This document shows positions 60,482 to 64,000 of a DNA stretch of 64,000 bases, one piece after another. This stretch comes from an uncultured Prevotella sp. (GTDB taxonomy: Bacteria; Bacteroidota; Bacteroidia; Bacteroidales; Bacteroidaceae). The notes beneath the pieces were generated by a model that was not told the origin of the DNA, did not search any database, and worked only from the letters and a program-made list of their open reading frames with translations. How positions within the stretch are numbered: position 1 is the stretch's first letter; each line of letters starts with the position of its first letter. The DNA lies in the NCBI RefSeq assembly GCF_937863835.1, contig NZ_CALMHT010000074.1, positions 62,001 through 126,000 on the forward strand, read 5' to 3'. Both the position numbers and the translations under genes were made by a program.

Positions 60482-60489
60482 TAACTTTG
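60482..60489 (+). promoter_or_regulatory. Promoter -7 box of the ferredoxin gene
   Basis: TAACTTTG followed by C; the leader to ATG 60544 is about 48 nt. Confidence 0.65.
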
Positions 60490-60543
60490 CATCGTACATA
60501 AACTAGTACAAATCAATATTAATAATTAAAATATAATATTATT

Positions 60544-60711
60544 ATGGCTTACGTAATTGGTGATGATTGTATCGCTTGCGGTACATGTATCGATGAATGT
60601 CCATCAGGAGCTATTTCTGAAGGAGAAAAGTATTCAATTAATCCGGATATGTGCACAGAGTGTGGAACATGTGCAGATGTTTGTCCGTCAGAGGCAATCA
60701 GTCTTCCGTAA
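60544..60711 (+). CDS. 2x[4Fe-4S] ferredoxin
   Basis: 55 aa, a classic clostridial-type small ferredoxin. Two CxxCxxCxxxCP motifs: Cys9, Cys12, Cys15, Cys19-Pro, and Cys37, Cys40, Cys43, Cys47-Pro, with pseudo-twofold symmetry. It carries low-potential electrons, for example from pyruvate:ferredoxin oxidoreductase or to a hydrogenase or Rnf complex, in an anaerobe. Own promoter and a clean terminator, so a single-gene unit. The coding frame is complete, with ATG after an A-rich leader. Confidence 0.95.
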   Translation: MAYVIGDDCIACGTCIDECPSGAISEGEKYSINPDMCTECGTCADVCPSEAISLP

Positions 60712-60734
60712 TTAATTTGATTATTGAAAATATT

Positions 60735-60760
60735 GGGCGACTTCTGGTCGCCTTTTTTTT
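60735..60760 (+). terminator. Terminator of the ferredoxin gene
   Basis: GGCGAC (60736-60741), loop TTCTG, GTCGCC (60747-60752), then eight T residues. Confidence 0.9.
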
Positions 60761-60766
60761 GCTCAG

Positions 60767-60845
60767 TGCGCGAGAAAATTTGCGCGCAAGGGAAATTTAT
60801 TTCCCTTGAAGAATAAATAATTTCCCTTCAAGGAAAATTTTCCCG
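60767..60845. repeat. Cluster of intergenic inverted repeats
   Basis: In 80 bp there are TGCGCG / CGCGCA (60767-60772 and 60783-60788), AAGGGAAA / TTTCCCTT (60788-60795 and 60800-60807), a second TTTCCCTT followed by CAAGGAAA, and an AAAATTTT palindrome near 60835. Read on the minus strand it contains two near-copies of a GAAGGGAAATTATT / CAAGGGAAATAAATT unit. It is non-coding and may be a REP-like element. Confidence 0.45.
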
Positions 60846-60888
60846 CACGATGTGGACTTTTCGTTTTGCTATTTACAAAAGCAAAATA

Positions 60889-60917
60889 AGAGGAATAAAT
60901 ATTATTTATCCCTCTTA
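60889..60917 (-). terminator. Terminator of the TonB/TPR operon
   Basis: AAGAGG(A)ATAAAT and ATTTAT(C)CCTCTT form a 13-bp stem with one mismatch, 26 bp after the TPR gene stop on the minus strand, followed there by TATTTTGCTTTTG. Confidence 0.6.
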
Positions 60918-60942
60918 CTTTGTTGTTTGATTATGCTGTTTA

Positions 60943-62355
60943 TTATTTGCCTAAAGCCTGTTTAGCTGTCTCGTTGCTAGGATCGATAGCTAGAATTTTG
61001 TGCCAGTATGTATCTGCTGTCTTTGTATCTTTTTTCAGATAGTAGAAGTAGCCAAGATATCTGTAGCACTCTATAAGTCTTGTATTGTCTGTATTATCCT
61101 TTTCAGCCTTCGCATTAATAAGTTCTGCTAGTTTCTCGTAGTACGGTTTAGACAGACCCGTCTTTGTCTCAGGGTCCATATATGAGTTTACACGAGCTCT
61201 CATGAAATATGCAAATTCTACCGCTGCAGGGAATTGTTCACTCAGATCAGCATACACTTTGTCTGCATTTTTGTATGCATCTGTTTTAGCTGCGCCAGTC
61301 AGTTTGTCTGCCTGTTCTGTGTATAATGTACCAAGTCCGGCAAGGTCGCTTGCTGTTACTTTAGGTAGATCTTTAAGATAGTCATTGTACGTGGTGACAG
61401 CTTCTGTTATAGAACCCTTTGCTTCGTATGCATCTGAAATCTGTTTTAGGACATCGGCATGTATCTCTTTGCGCTCAATATTCTCTGCCAATGCTTTCTT
61501 GAATTGTGCTATAGCATTATCATATTGTTTTACGCCCATAAAAGCATGTCCATAATATGTGTAATCCAAATATGAAAATTTAGCACTGTCTGATTTGTTA
61601 AACAGAGCATCTGCATATTTCAAAGCTGTAGGATAATCTTTCAAGTCTGTGCTGTTAAAGAAAGCAAGACGGTTGAATGCTGCTTTCCTTGGATCTTTCT
61701 GTGTACCATAGGCTGATACGTCAAGACTCTTTTTGAAATCCTGCTTCAGGTATGCTGCCATCGCATAATTTGTCAGATCGGTGTTGTCGAGTTTGCTTCT
61801 GTCCACCTTCTCATAACTTTCGATAGCCTTGTCGAATCTGTTTGATGAATAGTATATGCGTGCTGCTAATGCATCTACAGCGATGTCAGGTCTTTGTGTA
61901 CGAAGATCTTCCAGTTTTGATACTGCTTCTTCCGGACTTCTTCCGCGGTATATACTAGCGTATTTAAAGTATCCGTCAGGATTTTTCGGGTCGAAGTATA
62001 TTGCTTGCTGATACCATCCTGCAGCAGCACCACCATCGTCCTTTATAACTTCGATGTCACCGTGCAGAATGTAGCCCGGTGCATACTTCTTATCAGCCTT
62101 AATAGCGAGGTCTGCATATTTTTTTGCGTTGGCTGTATCTTTCACATCAAGATACGCTCTACCTATGCCTACCAATACTTCTGCATTCTTCTTGTTGCTT
62201 TTGTAGACATCCTTTACTTGGTCGTCTACATTTCCACTCTTGTCTTTGATAACTTTTGAGATAGCATCTATTGTCGCTTTGTTATCTTGAGCCATTGTCG
62301 GAGCACTGAATCCTATCATCATTGCTCCCATTAATAAATATTTAATTGCTTTCAT
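60943..62355 (-). CDS. Secreted tetratricopeptide-repeat protein
   Basis: 470 aa from ATG 62355, signal peptide ending APTMAQ. The protein is a helical solenoid of TPR-like repeats: VLVGIGRAYLDVKDTANAKKYADLAIKADKKYAPGYILHGDI, GWYQQAIYFDPKNPDGYFKYASIYRG, AIAQFKKALAENIERKE and a final YRYLGYFYYLKKDTKTADTYWHKILAIDPSNETAKQALG are typical 34-residue units. Predicted periplasmic. It lies 29 bp after the PstS-like gene on the same strand, third in the TonB operon. It probably scaffolds an envelope complex; no partner is certain. Confidence 0.85.
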   Translation of the reverse strand: MKAIKYLLMGAMMIGFSAPTMAQDNKATIDAISKVIKDKSGNVDDQVKDVYKSNKKNAEVLVGIGRAYLDVKDTANAKKYADLAIKADKKYAPGYILHGDIEVIKDDGGAAAGWYQQAIYFDPKNPDGYFKYASIYRGRSPEEAVSKLEDLRTQRPDIAVDALAARIYYSSNRFDKAIESYEKVDRSKLDNTDLTNYAMAAYLKQDFKKSLDVSAYGTQKDPRKAAFNRLAFFNSTDLKDYPTALKYADALFNKSDSAKFSYLDYTYYGHAFMGVKQYDNAIAQFKKALAENIERKEIHADVLKQISDAYEAKGSITEAVTTYNDYLKDLPKVTASDLAGLGTLYTEQADKLTGAAKTDAYKNADKVYADLSEQFPAAVEFAYFMRARVNSYMDPETKTGLSKPYYEKLAELINAKAEKDNTDNTRLIECYRYLGYFYYLKKDTKTADTYWHKILAIDPSNETAKQALGK

Positions 62356-62384
62356 AATCAATATTTGTTTAAATGGTTATACAT

Positions 62385-63341
62385 TTACTCGTTTACATTT
62401 ACGTCCCTGATAGTTATGTTTCCTTGCATCGGTAGAAGTCCTGATTTGAATATAATCATTTGTCCTTTCGGAGACTCCAAAAAATGTGCGAAGCCCCATG
62501 GTAATCCGTTTATAGGGTCGTTAAGGAGTGCATATATTGTTCTTATCAGAGGATAATTCCCGTTATATAAATATGCCTGATAGGGTTTCCAACTATTATA
62601 AGGTGTTGCAGTTTGCTTCCTGCTTACAGACATTACTCTTATTTTCTTATTAAATGTTACGTTCGTACTGTCTCTTTTGTCATTCAGCCAGTTTGAACCT
62701 ATGATACCGATTGAATTTGGTGTCTTTTCCACGTAGTCTATAACGTCTGCTGTCTTATCTGTTGCAGATACGTTAGGGCTGTTTATCGGTTTGCCGCCAA
62801 GAATAGAATCGACAGCGTATCTTACTGTACTTGATTTTCCGTTACTGAAAACCACATCAATATTGCCCAGTCTTGATTTAGGGTATATTTCTTTCCAAGT
62901 CTTCACTTGTCCACTTAGTATCCTTCGTATATCGTTAACAGTGATACATGTGTCAATGTTTGCCTTGTTTACTATGAGTGCAAAACCATCGTAAGCTATT
63001 GGTATTGCCCTTGGCTGGAATTGTCTTGATTCGAAATCGGCATATTCAGCTTTGGTTAAGTTCCTTGTGGTTATGACCAAACAAACCTTGTTTTTTTGCA
63101 ACATTTTTATACCATCTATTTCATTGGTATAAATAGGTTTAACTTTAGCCTGTGGATATACACTTTCGAAAACTTGTATTTCTTCGTCTATAATAGGACT
63201 GAAACTTTCATCAGAGGCGAAAGAAATCGCCCCTGATGAATATGTATCAGTTCTATTCCCCTTATGTTTCTCATTACAAGAAATGAGAACGTACGAGGAT
63301 AGTATTAATCCTACAATTGAGTAGAATATGCTCTTGTTCAT
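62385..63341 (-). CDS. PstS-like substrate-binding lipoprotein of the TonB operon
   Basis: 318 aa with an SPII signal (YVLISCNEK). A two-lobed type II binding fold of the PstS family: AISFASDESFSPIIDEEIQVFE at the phosphate-loop end, CLVITTRNLTKAEYADFE, IPIAYDGFALIVNKANID, VNDIRRILSGQVKTWKEI, NGKSSTVRYAVDSI, and TPNSIGIIGSNWL. The family binds phosphate in Pst ABC transporters, but no pst permease or ATPase is next to it. It sits 1 bp after tonB. This pairing in a TonB operon is common in Bacteroidota and suggests a role other than simple phosphate uptake. Confidence 0.85.
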   Translation of the reverse strand: MNKSIFYSIVGLILSSYVLISCNEKHKGNRTDTYSSGAISFASDESFSPIIDEEIQVFESVYPQAKVKPIYTNEIDGIKMLQKNKVCLVITTRNLTKAEYADFESRQFQPRAIPIAYDGFALIVNKANIDTCITVNDIRRILSGQVKTWKEIYPKSRLGNIDVVFSNGKSSTVRYAVDSILGGKPINSPNVSATDKTADVIDYVEKTPNSIGIIGSNWLNDKRDSTNVTFNKKIRVMSVSRKQTATPYNSWKPYQAYLYNGNYPLIRTIYALLNDPINGLPWGFAHFLESPKGQMIIFKSGLLPMQGNITIRDVNVNE

Positions 63342-63342
63342 T

Positions 63343-64000
63343 TTACTGTAATCTAAATGTTACAGGTACTGTGTACTTAACACGTACAGCTGAACCATTC
63401 TGCTTACCTGGAATCCAGTTAGGCATGCTTCTAACGACACGCTGTGCCTCCTTGTCAAGTGAAGGGTCTACAGACTTAGCAACGCGTACGTCTGTGATAG
63501 AACCGTCTCTCTCAACAACGAATGTTACGATAACACGTCCCTGAACGCCATTCTCTTCAGCAACAACCGGGTATTTGATGTTCTTGCTCAGATAGCTCAT
63601 CAAAGCTGATGGACCGCCTGGGAATGCAGGCATCTGTTCTACTACATCGAATACTTTATTTTCTTCCTCTTTTGGAGGTTCTGGTTGTGCGATTACTTCC
63701 TTAGCTTTCAGCACCTCGCCACCTGCATCATCGTTACCTTTTACATCGAATCCACCGATAGCCTTGTTGTTGTTCATCAACTGATCCTGAGTCTTCAACT
63801 CATCTTCAGGTTTTACTTCACTATCCTTCTTGATGACAGGAGCAGTGAACTTAACAGAACTCTTTACTTTTTCTACCGGTTTTTCTTCTTCGACCTTTAC
63901 AGGAGCTTTCTTCTTCACTTCAGCTTTCTTCTTGATAAGAGAAGTAGCTTCCATTCCGCTAGTCATTGCTACCTTTTGTTGAGCGTCGACGATAGATTTG
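63343..64000 (-). CDS. tonB: TonB energy transducer, partial (N terminus beyond the window)
   Basis: The frame remains open to the right edge; residues before the Met at 63966 (KSIVDAQQKVA) are also in frame, so that Met is internal. About 219 residues are seen. A long Lys/Glu/Pro-rich periplasmic linker (KKKAPVKVEEEKPVEKVKSS) spans the periplasm, and the C-terminal domain (FDVVEQMPAFPGGPSALMSYLSKNIKYP, VVERDGSITDVRVAKS, GKQNGSAVRVKYTVPVTFRL) contacts TonB boxes of outer-membrane receptors. It would energise the two SusC transporters and the receptor at 34393, among others. ExbB and ExbD are expected just upstream, outside. Confidence 0.92.
   Translation of the reverse strand, partial: KSIVDAQQKVAMTSGMEATSLIKKKAEVKKKAPVKVEEEKPVEKVKSSVKFTAPVIKKDSEVKPEDELKTQDQLMNNNKAIGGFDVKGNDDAGGEVLKAKEVIAQPEPPKEEENKVFDVVEQMPAFPGGPSALMSYLSKNIKYPVVAEENGVQGRVIVTFVVERDGSITDVRVAKSVDPSLDKEAQRVVRSMPNWIPGKQNGSAVRVKYTVPVTFRLQ

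Noticed and set aside
1..64000. Search for rRNA, tRNA, CRISPR, transposase or phage genes
   Set aside because: None seen by eye on either strand; a tRNAscan or ISfinder run could still reveal short or degraded copies.

Overview
The window is chromosomal DNA of a Bacteroidota bacterium, most likely a Prevotellaceae-type Bacteroidales. Evidence: two SusC/SusD polysaccharide utilisation loci (PULs), an HTCS-type sensor, a PorT homologue, many SPII lipoproteins, and the Bacteroidota promoter signature (TAnnTTTG at -7, often with TTTG or TTG about 19-20 bp upstream) in front of most transcription units. I saw no rRNA, tRNA, CRISPR array, insertion sequence or phage module.

Region 1 (1-10720), first PUL: a divergently transcribed hybrid two-component sensor (3' part outside the window), then SusC, SusD, a two-repeat surface lipoprotein, a CE1-like esterase and a GH3 enzyme in one tight operon ending at a terminator. 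Region 2 (10721-13535): a secreted beta-helix protein with a Gly/Pro-rich head on the minus strand, and a GIN-domain lipoprotein. Region 3 (13727-30994), second PUL: SusC, SusD, a lipoprotein with two tandem CBM-like domains, a BACON-GH16 endoglucanase, two GH3 enzymes, a GH30, and two paralogous membrane-spanning DUF6377-type regulators that bracket GH30. The enzyme set fits a beta-1,3-glucan with beta-1,6 branches (laminarin-like). Inverted repeats surround the -7 boxes of both regulators and of the susC gene.

Region 4 (31041-42245): DEAD-box helicase plus cold-shock protein, a probable small RNA with its own promoter and terminator, a carboxypeptidase-regulatory-like secreted protein, a TonB-dependent receptor, an esterase with a starch-binding-like tail, a membrane MutS-like ATPase, and a VTC/DUF4956/DUF2490 cassette. 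Region 5 (42252-49228): metal-type RND efflux with the outer-membrane factor fused to the pump, and a divergent GH43. Region 6 (49288-59465): housekeeping genes (aquaporin, class II aldolase, Nnr, Hpt, Adk, Obg, PgeF-like, M23 protein, AICAR formyltransferase, L19). Region 7 (59629-64000): PorT, a 55-residue 2x[4Fe-4S] ferredoxin, and a TonB / PstS-like / TPR operon running off the right edge.

Start codons were moved inward for several genes because a -7 box lies between the longest-frame start and the chosen ATG, or because the longest frame opens inside the preceding gene. All function calls come from motifs and domain order read by eye. No database search was run, so family names are recognitions from memory.
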